This document shows positions 1 through 11,972 of a DNA stretch of 64,000 bases, piece by piece. Each line of letters opens with the position of its first letter. The first letter of the stretch is position 1. The stretch comes from Climacium dendroides (taxonomy: Eukaryota > Streptophyta > Bryopsida > Hypnales > Climaciaceae), in the NCBI GenBank assembly GCA_950106755.1, contig OX467090.1, positions 19,197,092-19,261,091 of the forward strand, in the 5' to 3' direction. Both the position numbers and the translations under genes were made by a program. The notes beneath the pieces are model-generated. The model was not told where the DNA came from and did no database searches. It saw only the letters and a program-made list of their open reading frames with translations.

Positions 1-951
1 GTGCGTCTTTATGCAAATTCACAGAAATTGAGAATCCTCTTTTAGAAGTTAGATGGAAAAAACTTCACCTTTGAAAAAGGCTACAAGCTTCTCTTTTAAA
101 TGCACCTAGAATGCAATTGAAATAGTCATTAGGAAAAATTTCAGGGTGTGAAAAGGTCATTGGTTTCTGATTTTTGGCACCCGGTGGTGCAAGTATAAAA
201 ATATTTAAAAATGCTTCAAAATTAAAAAATATTAAAAAATAGTCAATTTGATGTGGCACCAATAGTAATTCGAAAATAAAAAATAAAATATATTTTTTTG
301 ATAATTGCATGCGGGGTGTAGACTTTGCAACCTCTTTGAGGCCTAAATTTTTCCTAATGGTTTTTCACAACTACTTTATTAAATGAATGCACCTAGAATG
401 ACAAGAACTAGGAAAGTTTACACATGTAGAAAAGAAGACATATTCACACCAATATTTTGAGGTTCAACATTTACAAACAAAATGTTTTTCAAGTGTTGTC
501 CATCATACAAGTCTCCATACAAGTCTTTATCCATCAATTAAAAATTCAAGTATCGATGCCATAATAATATTAAAAATAAAAAATTTAACATAATGTACAA
601 TGAATTATTATAGTACTTCTGCGAGCTTGCAGGAAGTAAGTACCTCCAAAGTGATAATTCACCAGCGGCAGCTTTGAGAATTGTGAGCCGCTAGGGAATC
701 CTCAAAGTCAGTACTGTAGTTTCCAACAATTTTTATGTACTTCCTTTTGATGGAAAATTCAATTTCTTATTACAATGCAGTGAACAGTTAGAATTCCGGA
801 GTCCATTGAGGATGGCTTGACTTGCCTAGTCTGTTGACAGAGTCGTCCTTGAACCAGCGTTTCTTTTTTACTGTAGAACTTGTGTTCCTGGCAGCATGCC
901 ATTGCATTATATTTGGAGGGACGTCAGGGTATTCGTTTCTTTATGTCAGAA
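1..951. other. AT-rich upstream DNA, no gene seen
   Basis: I see no convincing coding region here. A short inverted repeat joins 127-146 and 341-361 (shared core ATTAGGAAAAATT). From about 770 onward the sequence aligns with 18930 onward, upstream of the second kinase copy, so the duplicated unit seems to start near here. Confidence 0.5.
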
Positions 952-969
952 CTGGCGTTTAAACGCCAG
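952..969. repeat. 18-bp perfect palindrome upstream of kinase leader
   Basis: The sequence CTGGCGTTTAAACGCCAG equals its own reverse complement. It lies in the upstream region of the intact kinase and is absent from the equivalent part of the second copy (about 19020-19060). It could bind a dimeric protein or be chance. Confidence 0.6.
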
Positions 970-1020
970 AAAAAAAACCCTGGCCTTGAACGGAGTCCAT
1001 GAAGAGTGAGAGTCAAGTAA

Positions 1021-1745
1021 CGAAGGAAGTGAGCAAAGCAGCAAATGCGTGCAGCGCAAGGAACTCGTCCGACGCCTTGTGGTTCCATCACTTCCAAGCT
1101 ATTACCGCGGTTAGTGATTCCAGGTGACAGAGGGGCTGATTCCTGGATGAGTGCCCTGCTTCGTCATTTCCGTGACCTGGACAACGCGTATTCCTACCCC
1201 CCTGCGTCGGCATCTTATTCCAACAAAACTGGTTTGCTCCACAAAGCTGCTGTTCTCTGTTCTCTGCTTTTGCTCCTTGCTCTTCCCTCTTCGTCGGATA
1301 GTCCTCTGAGAGATCTGCAGTAAGAGATGCTTCATTGACTGCGGGGGAATTCGTTGGACGGACCGCTGAATTGCGCTGCCGGCTTTACTGATTCTTTGTT
1401 CGGTCAGTGCTGGTTTGGTGGTTCGACGGCTGAAATTGTCGGTAAGCTAGAGTGATCGGGTGGCTGCCTTCTTTGCTGGGCAATTGGGGTGCACGCGTGA
1501 AGGAGACGTCGAGCGTCACCTGTATTGCATCTCTGGGTTCAGTTGACCGAGTCGGAAGTAACAAGCTTCATCTAGATTGCCCGCCATCGGAGCTTCTTCT
1601 GAGAGATTCATATGAGCACTGAGTAAGGTTGCTTCACTTGCTGCGGGAGGCTCGGTTGAAAGCGTCGAAGTAAGCTGCGCGCTTTGCTGGGCGATTGGGG
1701 TTCTTGTGAAGGAGACGCCGAGGCCCATTGACAACGCATCTCCAG
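1021..1745 (+). promoter_or_regulatory. Probable promoter and 5' leader exon of kinase 1
   Basis: This block is clearly GC-richer than its surroundings and aligns with 19140-19874 before the second kinase copy. Both copies end in CTCCAG followed by GTAAAGTGCC, a good plant 5' splice donor (at 1746 and 19875). Small open frames inside differ between copies, so I read it as promoter plus untranslated leader. The exact transcription start cannot be seen. Confidence 0.55.
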
Positions 1746-2234
1746 GTAAAGTGCCCAATCACTTGTATCTTGGGTGTTGTGGCTTCCTGCCCTTCCCTTA
1801 CACGACCAAGAAACTCATTTGCCTGGTCTCGTATCTTGACAGCTTGTTGTGAAATTTCTGAAATGGTTTTGAGATTCAATTTCAGGAATGAATCGAGCTC
1901 TAATTTTTTTTTTTTCATCGGGCATCGTTTGACTGGGATGCTTTGATTGCCCGATGGTTTCCTTGTCTTGTACGTGTAGGGTGATGCATTGGGATGTTAT
2001 TTAGATTTTGATCATTACTGACATGGCTGCAAGTTTGAGTGTACATTCTTTTCTCACAAGCCATGCTTTTGTGATGCAAGCTCTATTGAAAACCTAGTCT
2101 CTCAACTTTGTTAAAACATCAAAAAAGAACAATTATAGCACAAGGACACTATTGTGTATCTTACATTTCATTCTCAATTGTACAAGCACTTGTTGTTGGA
2201 AGGGTTGGATTGAAGCTTGTCTATACTCCTGCAG
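1746..2234 (+). other. Leader intron of kinase 1
   Basis: The predicted intron begins GTAAAG at 1746 and ends CTCCTGCAG at 2234, one base before the kinase ATG at 2236. It is 489 bp and T-rich near 1905-1915. In the second kinase copy the donor is kept, but the matching acceptor reads TTGCGT, so the AG is lost. Confidence 0.55.
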
Positions 2235-2235
2235 G

Positions 2236-3549
2236 ATGGGTGAATCAAGCACCTCAAGCAATGGGATGACACTTGCAATTGAAACCCAACCTAGCCCTAC
2301 CCCATATGTACCACCAATTTGTTTTGATCCTAGTGGAAGCTCTGTGGAGCGAACAAGTTATGTCACTAGTATTGAGGAATTTATCAAAAAGTCCAAGTCT
2401 CATTGGAGCCAACTAGGAGACTTTGACTCTAACAATGAAGTGGCAGAAGTGAGTAACAAGGAGGTTTTCAAGACCTTGCAAGGGCATCCATCTTGGGGTA
2501 CTTTCTTCAAAACCTTTGGCAAAGGTGAAGGTAGCGAAGGTGAATTGGTGATGGGTGAGAAGTTTGCCGAGGGTGGGCAAGCAGAGATCTATGAAGTGCA
2601 AGTGAAGTGGGATGACCCAAAAGGGTATGAAGATGATCTAAGAAATTCATGTGAACATGTCTTGAAGGTGTTTAAGAAGGGAACTTTCTTGTGCCATTTG
2701 CAATCACAATGGCCACAAGGAATGTTGCAATTCCATGCAGACAAAATGAATTGTCGGAAGCTTGGATTGCCTTGGCCAATAAGGTTGCATTGTGATGTGA
2801 TGTGTGGAACATTGTTGGAAGATGGGAGGTTTGCTTTTCTAATGGTCAAAGAAAAAGAAGATCTACGGAATATGATAAATCATCAAATGTTGACGAGATT
2901 AAACAATATAGGCCCATTTTCAAATAAAAAGGCTCTAATAGCCATGTATGATGTTGCATTTGGGATGAACCAATTGCACAGTCGTGGCATTGTGCACAGG
3001 GACATCAAAGCCTCTAATGTGCTTGTTAACCAATTTGGAATTTGTTACGTTGCCGACTTTGAATGTTCTGTTGGAGTTGTGGGGACAAGGTTCTTTAGAG
3101 CCCCTGAAATATTGCAAGCTTGCAAGCATGGGAATGTAAGAACAAAGGCGGAGTTATTCACCAAAGCAGTGGATATTTATAGTTATGGAATGACTTGCTA
3201 TGAGATCTTGACAGGCAAACTTCCATTTGAAGATCATCCATGGAATGACTATGATCTTGTGCTTCAAGGACAAAGGCCAGAGGTGCCGGATTACGTTGAT
3301 GGTTGGATTCAGCAACTATTGAATAGGTGTTGGCAATCGAACCCGGTTGCTCGTCCAACTTCTCAAGAAATATTGAAAATACTTCGAGCAAATTCAACAA
3401 TTTGTAGGAATCGGGATCTACGAATTCAGAAATTTGAACTGAAACATGGAATTCGAGAAGCTTTGGAATATAGAGATTCAAAGATTTTAGGAATGTGGAG
3501 ATCATTCCAATTGAAGTTGAGGTTGCCAAAACTAATAAAAGAGGCCTAG
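2236..3549 (+). CDS. Serine/threonine (TKL-like) protein kinase, intact copy
   Basis: This is a 437-residue kinase with a Ser-rich N-terminus. I chose the ATG at 2236 because it follows a good splice acceptor; the frame is open back to 2152. Visible kinase parts are: glycine-rich loop GEKFAEGGQAEIYEV (about 107-121), ATP-binding Lys in HVLKVFKK (Lys144), catalytic loop HRDIKASNV (Asp256, Asn261), metal motif at 274-276, GTRFFRAPEIL activation-segment end (APE 289-291), DIYSYG (Asp313) and the subdomain XI Arg (about 373). The metal motif reads ADFE instead of DFG. The same Glu occurs in both broken paralogues, so it is ancestral to this group. There is no signal peptide or membrane segment, so it should be cytoplasmic. 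The substrate is unknown. A short basic tail follows the domain. Family assignment to plant TKL/Raf-like kinases is inference from the catalytic loop and the C-terminal WQSNPxARP motif. Confidence 0.88.
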   Translation: MGESSTSSNGMTLAIETQPSPTPYVPPICFDPSGSSVERTSYVTSIEEFIKKSKSHWSQLGDFDSNNEVAEVSNKEVFKTLQGHPSWGTFFKTFGKGEGSEGELVMGEKFAEGGQAEIYEVQVKWDDPKGYEDDLRNSCEHVLKVFKKGTFLCHLQSQWPQGMLQFHADKMNCRKLGLPWPIRLHCDVMCGTLLEDGRFAFLMVKEKEDLRNMINHQMLTRLNNIGPFSNKKALIAMYDVAFGMNQLHSRGIVHRDIKASNVLVNQFGICYVADFECSVGVVGTRFFRAPEILQACKHGNVRTKAELFTKAVDIYSYGMTCYEILTGKLPFEDHPWNDYDLVLQGQRPEVPDYVDGWIQQLLNRCWQSNPVARPTSQEILKILRANSTICRNRDLRIQKFELKHGIREALEYRDSKILGMWRSFQLKLRLPKLIKEA

Positions 3550-4085
3550 CTGATGTAGGAAATGACATAAATGTCAACATGTTCCCTAGTGAATTAGATA
3601 CAGAGGAGAAATCATTCTATGAAGGGAATTTTTTTTCATTTAATCCTCAAATTCTTGCAAATTTAGAGTTTGATTTAAAAAAATATGTGTTGGAAATTAT
3701 CATATCTTATTTTAGACATGTCCAATATTTTAGGAAACGTTTGTAAGTTTTTTGCGAATTCAACAACATTTAGGAACTAGGGTTTGGTTTATTAGAAAGA
3801 TGAGTAGAATTAGAAATTAGGAAAGCTTTGGATATGTTAACAGCAGAAATAGCATGATAGGGTCATCATTCTAAAGATTTTTATTCATTTTGCTTTTCTT
3901 ACGGAATTGTGACTTTTGGTGGACATGTTTTTGGATTAATCTGCCTGAGGATTGTATTGAGAATTCTATGTTGAAAATGATGTTGCGATCGGCCTCTTCT
4001 TGATGATGGTCTGTTCCCTTATTTTCGCATCTTCATGAGTTGTTGGTGGACTATTGTCTGCAGTAACGTTGATAGATGAATCCGC
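3550..4085 (+). repeat. 3' flank of kinase 1, repeated at 18520-18810
   Basis: The first 230 bases align with the sequence after the second kinase copy (26190 onward), including a shared TTAGATA...AAATCATTCTATGA block, and are probably 3' untranslated. The part from about 3780 (TAGCATG...GGGTC, TGTTTTTGGATTA, GTTGGTGGACTATTGT) aligns with 18540-18810, which lies upstream of kinase copy 2. This pattern fits an originally head-to-tail kinase array. The frame at 3495-3746 is not conserved, so I do not call it a gene. Confidence 0.6.
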
Positions 4086-6232
4086 ATGACTGGCGACACC
4101 CTCTCCCCTCTCAGGTGCATCTGCAGCTGGATCGAAGCTAAGCTACTGCTTTATCGATCCCATTCAAATGCTCAAGATGTTACCTGAAGCACGAACTAAC
4201 AAGCATCCGCAGCAACCACCAGAGCCTTCCTTCGGAGCCTGAGCGGCCAGTGGGCCGGCAAGGTTTGATTGGATGACGAATGACAGTGTGTAGGTGGGTG
4301 TACCGACCGAACAAGGCAGACTGAGTTGGTAAGTTTATTGGAGCAAGAACTTAGCGATTTACTTGGCAGCCCTGTCTGTCTGAAGAATTGACCAAGAGCA
4401 ACGCCTCTTTATTTACTTGCATTCTGAGGCAATTGTTATCCTGGCTTGCAGTTCTTCTGCATGAACCGTAGCACAATAACTCTTTGTAGAAGTTCTGAAT
4501 CCTGGCTTCCTGGCTTGATCGAACGTGGGATCGAGTTGCATGGACTGCGCAAGTCTTGCCGGACTTCTGTGATCCCATGGGCATCAGAGACGTGTATTTC
4601 AATGGCTGAATGACAGCAATAAAATTTCCCAGGCTATGCACTGAATGATACATTTTTATCAGCACTCTTGTTCAATGCCGGGTCCAATTCTGAATGCCAC
4701 TAGTAACTCAAACATGTCTTTTCATTGTGATGGTTTTGATAGTGACACAGACCTATGAACTCGTCGTCACCAGAAAAGTCCTTGATAATTAAATGAAGAG
4801 CTCCACACGGATTTCTGCGAGTTAATGTGTAAGTTAGCTAGCTGGGACACTGCTGAATTTTCTGGGTAACATAGATAAATAATCGTTTAATCCTCTGATG
4901 AGTTGGGTGTAGAGGCAGTGGATCCAGGGTAGATATATATTCTGTGGTGTATATCTGCTAATAATTTGTGGTGCCAATGGGTTTTGCATTAAAGGTTGCA
5001 GTTGTAGTTTTACAGAAATGGTCATTTTCTGGGAACAGGGGCAAAGCTTGGTCATCAATATGAATTGCACAAATTCCATTCATTTAATTCAAGTGGGAAT
5101 TTTGGGTGCAGGTACCTTGAAGTACCTGAATGATGCTTGATGATGGGCACTTGAACGGACATTTCGTCAAAATGGCGGTATTCCACAAACTTTGACACTT
5201 TTAGGCTCAGACCGTGCGTTCTGAAATCTATACCGGTCCTAAAAACTGAATGGAGAAGTGGCGTATGAATACCGCCATTTTAACGAAATATCTGTTCTGG
5301 GCAGATTTTACTGTGCGATGGTAAGAAGCTCTTGCGTATTCAGTCGTTGTCATAGGAGGGGAGTGGGAGAGAGAGCATCTGTATATGAGGTTGCAACAAC
5401 CACTGCCGTGGCTAGGATGGACCAGAGTTTGGACCTAACTTAGAAAATGGCGTTTTCTTCAATTTCTAGGACCAGTATACATTTCAGACCTCACGTCATT
5501 TCATTCACACTTCATCAGCATTTCTTGTGAATGTTTCTGAAAATCCAACTCCTTTCATGAAGCTGGTCTTTGCAAGATTGAATATAACTAGGCTGTCTGC
5601 AACTCGTTTCACTTACAGAGAATGAGTAGGATATTTTATGGCTATTTTGCTTGAATGGTGGTGTACTCATTCTTTGTATTTGTCTTCCTTGTGATCCCGG
5701 TTTGACAGTGAATATTGATATTCAAGAATGGAATGAGTGCCAGCTTAATGTGACGAGGGCATCAGCATCAATTGGGGAGTCTTCATCATCACTTTCCAGT
5801 AGAATTTGTTGCTTCATGGAACCATGGTGTGAGTGCAGGCAAGCATCGACGGAGGCATTTCTTCCAGAATATGAGCGGCTAAATTTAATTGCTGAGAAGA
5901 TTTGATTATGTTGACTGGTCAAGGTGATGGCATTTGGGAGATCAGATGCTTCGCATGTCCTGCACTCAGATGAAGGAACGCAAAGTCCTGAAAAGGAGAA
6001 ATTCAATGCACTCTACAGCTCGTCTTACCCAAAATGTGTAAGTTTCTGACGTTGTGATTGCCCAGGAGCACTCTATTATTGTCCTCCATCTGCATTTGCA
6101 ATCATCGTAAGATAGTTGGGGACTCTTACTTTTTCTATGCAGACTAGGAACGTGGACATGACTCAGAAACTCGGAGAGCTACCTTCAGTTTTGGAGTCGT
6201 TCTCACCAAGATTCCTTTGGTTCTCGAGATTG
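4086..6232. other. Unassigned, GC-richer segment without counterpart in unit 2
   Basis: This stretch separates the 3' flank of kinase 1 from the truncated kinase 1b. Nothing similar is present at the matching place in unit 2. It holds two interleaved inverted repeats (separate entry). A plus-strand open stretch at 5651-5905 is serine-rich, but I recognise no domain and see no second copy to test it. I see no confident gene. Confidence 0.4.
5161..5495. repeat. Two interleaved inverted repeats, possible foldback element
   Basis: The arm 5161-5182 (AAAATGGCGGTATT core) matches the reverse complement of 5268-5289 at 21 of 22 bases. A second arm at 5213-5250 matches the reverse complement of 5458-5495 over about 38 bases with some six differences (core TCTGAAATNTATACYGGTCC). 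I see no flanking target duplication. Confidence 0.6.
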
Positions 6233-7060
6233 TAATCACAATGGTTGCAATGAATGCTGGAATTCCATGCAGACTAAAAGAATAGGAATAAGCTTAGATT
6301 GTCTTTGGGAGTAAGATTCCATTGTGATAGAGCATTGTTGAAAGATGGGAAATTTGCTTCTCTAATGATCAAAGAAAAAGAAGATCTACAGAATATAATA
6401 AACCATAGAATGTTGACAAGGTCAAACAATGAAGGACCCATTTCCAAACAAAGAGGCTTTAAAAGCCATGTATGAAGTTGCATTTGGGATGAATCAATTG
6501 CACAGTCATGGCATTGTTCACATGGACATCAAAGTTTCAAATGTGCTCCTGTCAATTGCTATATTGCCAACTTTGAATGTTCCGTTAGAGTTGTAGAAAC
6601 AAGGTTTTGGAGAGCCCTTGAAATATTGCAAGCTTGTAAGCATGGGAATGTGAGAACAAAGGTAGAGTTATTCACCAAAGCAATGGGTATTTATAGTTAC
6701 GGAATGACTTGCTATGAGATCTTGATTGGCAAACTTCCATTGAAGGTCATCCATGGAGTGACTATGATCTTGTATTCCAAGGGCAAATGCGAAAGGTGAA
6801 GAATTACTTTGATGGTTGGATTAGGCAATTATTGAATAGGTGTTGGCAATCAAACCCGGTTGCTTGATCGTCTTCTCAAAAAATATTGAAAATACTTTGA
6901 GCAAATTCATCAATATGTAGGAATTGGGATTTTCAAATTCAAGAATTTGAAGTAAATATTGGAATTAGAAAAGTTTTAGATAGAAGTTCAAGAAGTGTAG
7001 AAATGTAGAGATCATTCCAATTTAAGATGAGGTTGCCAAAACTAAAGAGGCTTAGCTTAT
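6233..7060 (+). pseudogene. 5'-truncated kinase pseudogene (copy 1b)
   Basis: Homology to the intact kinase starts abruptly at AATCACAATGG, matching about residue 155, so the glycine-rich loop and the ATP-binding lysine are missing. The catalytic loop reads GIVHMDIKVSNV: the Arg of HRD is replaced by Met. The metal motif reads ANFE, so its first Asp is lost too, and the APE motif is ALE. There are several frameshifts, for example in the stretch after VSNVLL, and an in-frame TGA in the subdomain XI region. It cannot encode an active kinase. The sequence after it continues to align with the 3' flank of copy 2. Confidence 0.85.
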
Positions 7061-8880
7061 GTAGGAAGTGACATGGATATTGATATGTTCCCTAGAAATT
7101 TAGATATAGAGGTGAAATGATTTCTTGAGTCAAGGAAAAATAATTTAATTTAATTTTCATATACTTGCAAATTTAGGAATTGAATATAAAAATATGTGCT
7201 AAAAATTACAAGATACTATTTTACATATGACCAAATATTTTGTTAAACTTTTGTAAATTTTTTTCAAATTCAACATGTAGAAAATGGAATTTACTTTGTT
7301 CAAAAATATAAAGTAGAATTAGGAATAAAGTTTGAAGTTTATAGGTGAATGGAGATATTTGAAGTTGAAGATTTGAAAAGAAAAGATTTTTAGGTTATAT
7401 AGGATGTTATGTGATGTGGTTATCCAAAGCTTTTATAATAGTTGTTGGTGAGAAGCATTGCCATTATTTACACCAATTGAGATTTGGACATGGTTAGATT
7501 GACATTTGATATTTTTGAATGATTTAATTGAGAAAGAGTTTTAGCTTGGTGTCATCATCTTCCTTTAATGCTTAGATGACAATTTGTTTTGCTATTTGTT
7601 GTACAAAATGACCTTAGAATTAGTGATGTTCTTATTGATTGTAACTTTGAGATCAATTGGCTCTTTGATCATTTTCGTATATTTGAGATATTGGGCTACA
7701 TAACCAATATAGAAATATAGGTAAGAAGATGAGAAGGAAAATGGGTATCCAAGTTATATTGGAGAGCAACGTGGAAAAATTGAATATAGTCATAAGCTAT
7801 TTATATTCTCTTCGTCCCATTGGTTATATGTATGTTAAAAATGGGTCTAATCTATTTGTAAGTTTGGAAAATGGGAAAACCATTCTTGTAGTTCTCTATT
7901 CTAGAGTGGAACTTGTATGTTGTGTGGTTCTTGTTGTCATGTTTGAAAGAGAATTTGTAATGTAAAATATGTACAAGCATACTTTATCAATAAGTCATGA
8001 TTTACTAAAGCTTGAAGTCACTTAGTAAGATTTAATGAAGGACCTATGATACCCCTTGATGACAATTACTTCCTCATTGCTCTCCAAAGTGCTAGTTGTC
8101 ATTATTTTAGTCTAAAGTATATTAATTTATTTGGTTTAAGCATTAAAAATTTAAGACCATTTCATCATAAAACATTGCAAGATTTTCTCAAATATAAAAA
8201 AATTGATGTAGAAATTTAATTATGGTACCTATTTGTCAATCAACTAACTAAAAACACAATTGTTCTCTTTATGGATGAAACAAAGGTAGACAAATGAAAG
8301 ACTAAATCAACGCTAGTTCTAGCAAATCTATTCTTTGTACAAATCAACTATGTAACTTTGTGTAAGATAGAAACTATCTAACAAATGACTATTAGAATTC
8401 TTGTAGAAGCAAAAACATGCACATGACTTTTCATCTAGTTATTGAACCTTTGATCCGTTAAGACAAGCTACCCTAGGCTTTGAAGGGATCCTATTGTTTA
8501 TATGCAAATTCTTTATGCCGCTACAAGGCACACAAGAATTCAATAGACCAAAGAAGTTCAACTTTTTACAAATAAACACTCTAGTTTGCTCTTGTGCCTC
8601 TAGAAAGCTACAATTGTACAGAAATTGAATTGAGGTCAAATAACAAAATAACAATCTTGGTCTTATAGATAGAGTACCTCACAATTAAAACTATTTCAAT
8701 TATTAAAACTTCTAAATTCAAAAGTAAGTATTAGACAAATGGATGTCCAAATTTTCAAGTAGTAGTTTGAGGCATGTATTACATCCAATCTAGTATATTT
8801 TTGTAAAAAGTTCCAACTAAATCAATTATCATTGAAGGAAAAATTAAAGCTAAAAAATAATATATACTTTGGTACAATTT
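7061..8880. repeat. Kinase 3' flanking segment, three copies
   Basis: This noncoding segment aligns with 26190-27870 after kinase copy 2, and its distal part aligns with 35820-36360 in unit 3. Shared landmarks include GAGATTTGGRCATGGTT, TTTAATGAGG/AAGGA and a block ending CAAGCTACAATTGTACA. Open frames within it (7729-7965, 8439-8654) break by indels that are not multiples of three between copies, so I treat it as noncoding. Confidence 0.65.
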
Positions 8881-11206
8881 TGTAAGTGCTGTAAATAAGT
8901 TTGTTAATACATTGTCCACTTCCTTTTGTAGCTACTACATCTTCAATTTTTTTAATATGCTTTCTACAAGTTTCCTACTATACAATCATGTATAGTAATA
9001 GAAGAAAAGACTTGGAGGCTACTTGTTCCCATAATTCAATCATTATTTTTGGAAGTGAATCATCTTTTTTCAACTCTTTTTTTATGATTGTCAACGAATG
9101 TTCTATCAAATGGATTTAAATAAGGGAAATGAATAAGCCACGTTAGAAGACTGAAATTGTCACATCCATATCTCCTTAGGATGCCTAAAGTGCCTTAGTG
9201 AGCAAGGGGGACCTTGGGGATGACTCTCCAAACCCTGAAAGAGCCTAAGAAGGTAGAAATTAATGACTTCCAAGCAAACAAAATACAATAGTGCCTTGGA
9301 TTTGAAGAACATGGTAGTATATCATACATTCTTGGAAATCCTTTGAGAATACGCATCTAAACATTTAAAGAATGCATGATTTGAATTAGTAAGTTAAAAG
9401 TTATGGCCATTCAAAGGTAGCGGTATCCTGGTACTGCTAGGAGTAAGAGGTTTTCAATTAATCATTTATGAAAATATGGCATATAGCATATAATTGGAAA
9501 ACTAAGAACACAAAAAAGTCAAAATGGCAAGCATTGCAAAGTTTTAAACTATAAGTGCAAAGTTTTAAACTATAAGTGCAAAGTTTTAAACTATAATGGC
9601 AAAGTTATAGCCAAGAGAAAAGTTGTAGTGAAGGCATGATGCCTCTCCTAGTGAATCTAAATCTTTGGAGGGCTATAACTTTGTAAGAACTTTTCCAAAT
9701 GGAACAAGTGAGTAGTCTACCAACATTTACTTGTTGTTGTGTAGATATTCAAAATGAGCTTGCATGTGGGATTTGGAGCTCTGGCTGTAAAATTATGCCG
9801 CTTGAAAGTTCAAAAGTCCAAACAAGGCTGTAACTTGGTGATTTTGGTTGGAAACAAGTGGTCTTTTAAACCAAAGTAGATTAGGGGACTTCCTTCAACC
9901 CACAAAGGGGGGCTACCAAATGCCACAAAAAGTATTATAGGAAGGGTTGGTCTCCTTCTAAACTCCTTTTTGGAGCTTTGGTGAATTTTAGTGACTCAAG
10001 GTAGGTGATGCAACTTCATCACTAAGTCAAAGGCACCATGGGACACTTATATAGATGTTATGTAGCAATGGTTTTATGGAGTTTTACTCTTTATTAGGCT
10101 ATTTTCAATGTGTCCCGATTTATAAGTCCCAATTAGTCAAAATGTGCAAGTAGCACATACAAAATGGATCTATGATAGAATAGAATAACATTCAAGGACA
10201 GTTAGCACTGGTGGAGAATAGTGCTTCTACTAAGCGGACATCAATGGAAGTTTTGCCCTATATTACCAAGTAACATGCCTAATGTCATTTATAGAGTGAG
10301 TGTTAGGAATCCTATGAATTGGGACTTGGTAACATGTGTTGCAAAATGAGAATTAATGTTGTGTGTATGTGGCATGTGCAATGTTAGTAAATTGTGATTC
10401 AAATGACACCAAAAGTAGAGTTTGGTGAGCCCGTTAGGAGTTGCAAGGTGTTATTAGGGTCGCAAAAAAATCTTTGCTTTGAAAACCATTCTTGCATCAT
10501 TTTTGTAGTATAAAAGGGACCATTATCTTCCTAGAAAATGACTTAAGTAGCTTCTAATCTATATTTTTTAATTATACCATCTATTTCCTATTCTAAAATT
10601 TGATAGAATCCATGTTGACTAAGGTGACCTTCAATTTTCTACATTAGTCTAGATCCATGAGTCCATGGTTAATCATACTACTGCAAATTATAATTCCACC
10701 ACTACTATATTGCACTATCTCTATCACAATGCATATTGTCAACTTATGTGGATCATAACTCCAACAACATGAGATTCAATCAGAATAGAATTGATTGATT
10801 TTATAATCATTAGAAAAAATGACACAACTCCAATCATCTAGAATCCAATCTAGATGGGTACTCGCAAATTCTAAATGTGCTTTGACATTCTTGATTGAAA
10901 GATGTATTTTTCTTGCTTTTTTGTGATTGTTGAAACCACCTCTATGTAAAGCACCTTTCACTATTTCAACACTCATTTGCATACCAAATGCCCCTTTCAC
11001 ACTTTTTATAGCCTTTAATAGGTACTTAACTTCCATCTAGTCATATCCAATACTCAAGTTGATTCCATTCCAACTCTATATGTTGTTTCTATATCAAAAA
11101 CATACTTTTGTTGAAGCCTTTACACCATTCCAATACCCATATGTAAACTCCTTGACATTTTTCTAACAATCCCCCCTCTTTGCAACATAGAAATGACATG
11201 ACTACT
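8881..11206. other. AT-rich DNA, no gene seen
   Basis: I see no supported gene, RNA or complete mobile element here, apart from the short tandem repeat at 9536-9596. The minus-strand open stretch at 10776-11036 has no recognisable domain and no paralogue in the window. Confidence 0.5.
9536..9596. repeat. 21-bp tandem repeat, 3 units
   Basis: The unit GCAAAGTTTTAAACTATAAGT is repeated twice perfectly and a third time without its last two bases. The copies are nearly identical, so the expansion looks recent. Confidence 0.9.
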
Positions 11207-11209
11207 AGA

Positions 11210-11969
11210 AAATGGTATTCAAGTTAACAAAAATTTAACAATTTTTTGTTGACTGGGATATTGTATTGACCGTTTTAACAATTTTTTTTCTTGATTTGAA
11301 CAAGGTAACAAAATGGTCACTAAATTTTTGTTGATTCAAATAGTACAACATCCAAATCAATAAAAAAAAGTCAATACTTTTTTATTAAAAAGAAATGCCT
11401 CTCACACGCTGGTAATATAAGAAAGGTGACTTTGATGACATAAGAGAGGAGAAGACAAGCTCTTTATACAAATGGGGTGATAAAAGGTCAAAACAAACCA
11501 TATGGGATATGTGAATCATTCATTGTCTTAATTCGCATATTCCATATGATTTGTTCTACCTTCTACCACCCCATTTCTATAAAAAGATTGTCTTCTCTTC
11601 TCCTTTATCACCAAAGTCACCTCTCTTCTATCATCAAATATTAAGGTCGAAGAAACTTGTCTCTTAAATTTATTGTAAAGTCTTTTAATAAAATTGTAAA
11701 GTCTAATTTTTTGTCTTGTTTATCTGTCGTTTTTGGCCTACATGACAGTTTGTACTGGGCTGGTTTTTGGCTTGCTATGTGGCAACCATTCATTGAGCAA
11801 ATTTTAAAATGAATTAGTATTATTATTTTTTTGATTTGACCACCATAACAAAATGGACAACAGTTTTTTTTGTTAGGTACTGTCCAAGACAACGCAACCG
11901 TGGATACAAACGCCTTCAACACTTTTTTGTTAATTTTTTGTTGACATGGTCACTGTTTTTCTACTAGTG
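11210..11969. mobile_element. 760-bp CACTA-like foldback element, TSD CAT
   Basis: The right end reads TTTTTCTACTAGTG, whose reverse complement begins CACTAGTAGAAAAA. The left end begins GACTACTAGAAAA, with two differences in the first nine bases. The trinucleotide CAT flanks both ends (11207-11209 and 11970-11972), the 3-bp duplication expected for CACTA-type insertion. TTGTTRAC-like motifs repeat near both ends. No transposase is visible, so it is non-autonomous. A second hairpin lies inside. Confidence 0.7.
11418..11633. repeat. Internal hairpin with arms near 100 bp
   Basis: The left arm runs from AAGAAAGGTGACTTTGATGA to GGGATATGTGAAT and pairs with the right arm ending ACCAAAGTCACCTCTCTT, with moderate divergence. 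The core (ATGGGGTGRTA, CCATATGGGATATG) recurs at about 63205-63245 near the end of the window, so this was probably its own dispersed foldback element, nested here. Confidence 0.65.
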
Positions 11970-11972
11970 CAT

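Noticed and set aside
3495..3746. Open frame overlapping the end of kinase 1
   Set aside because: It is not kept in kinase copy 2 or 1b and lies mostly in the probable 3' untranslated region.
5651..6006. Serine-rich frame on the plus strand and acidic frame on the minus strand
   Set aside because: They overlap each other, have no recognisable domain and no second copy for comparison.
8439..8654. Minus-strand open frame in the kinase 3' flank
   Set aside because: The two paralogous segments carry indels that break the frame, so it is not conserved as protein.
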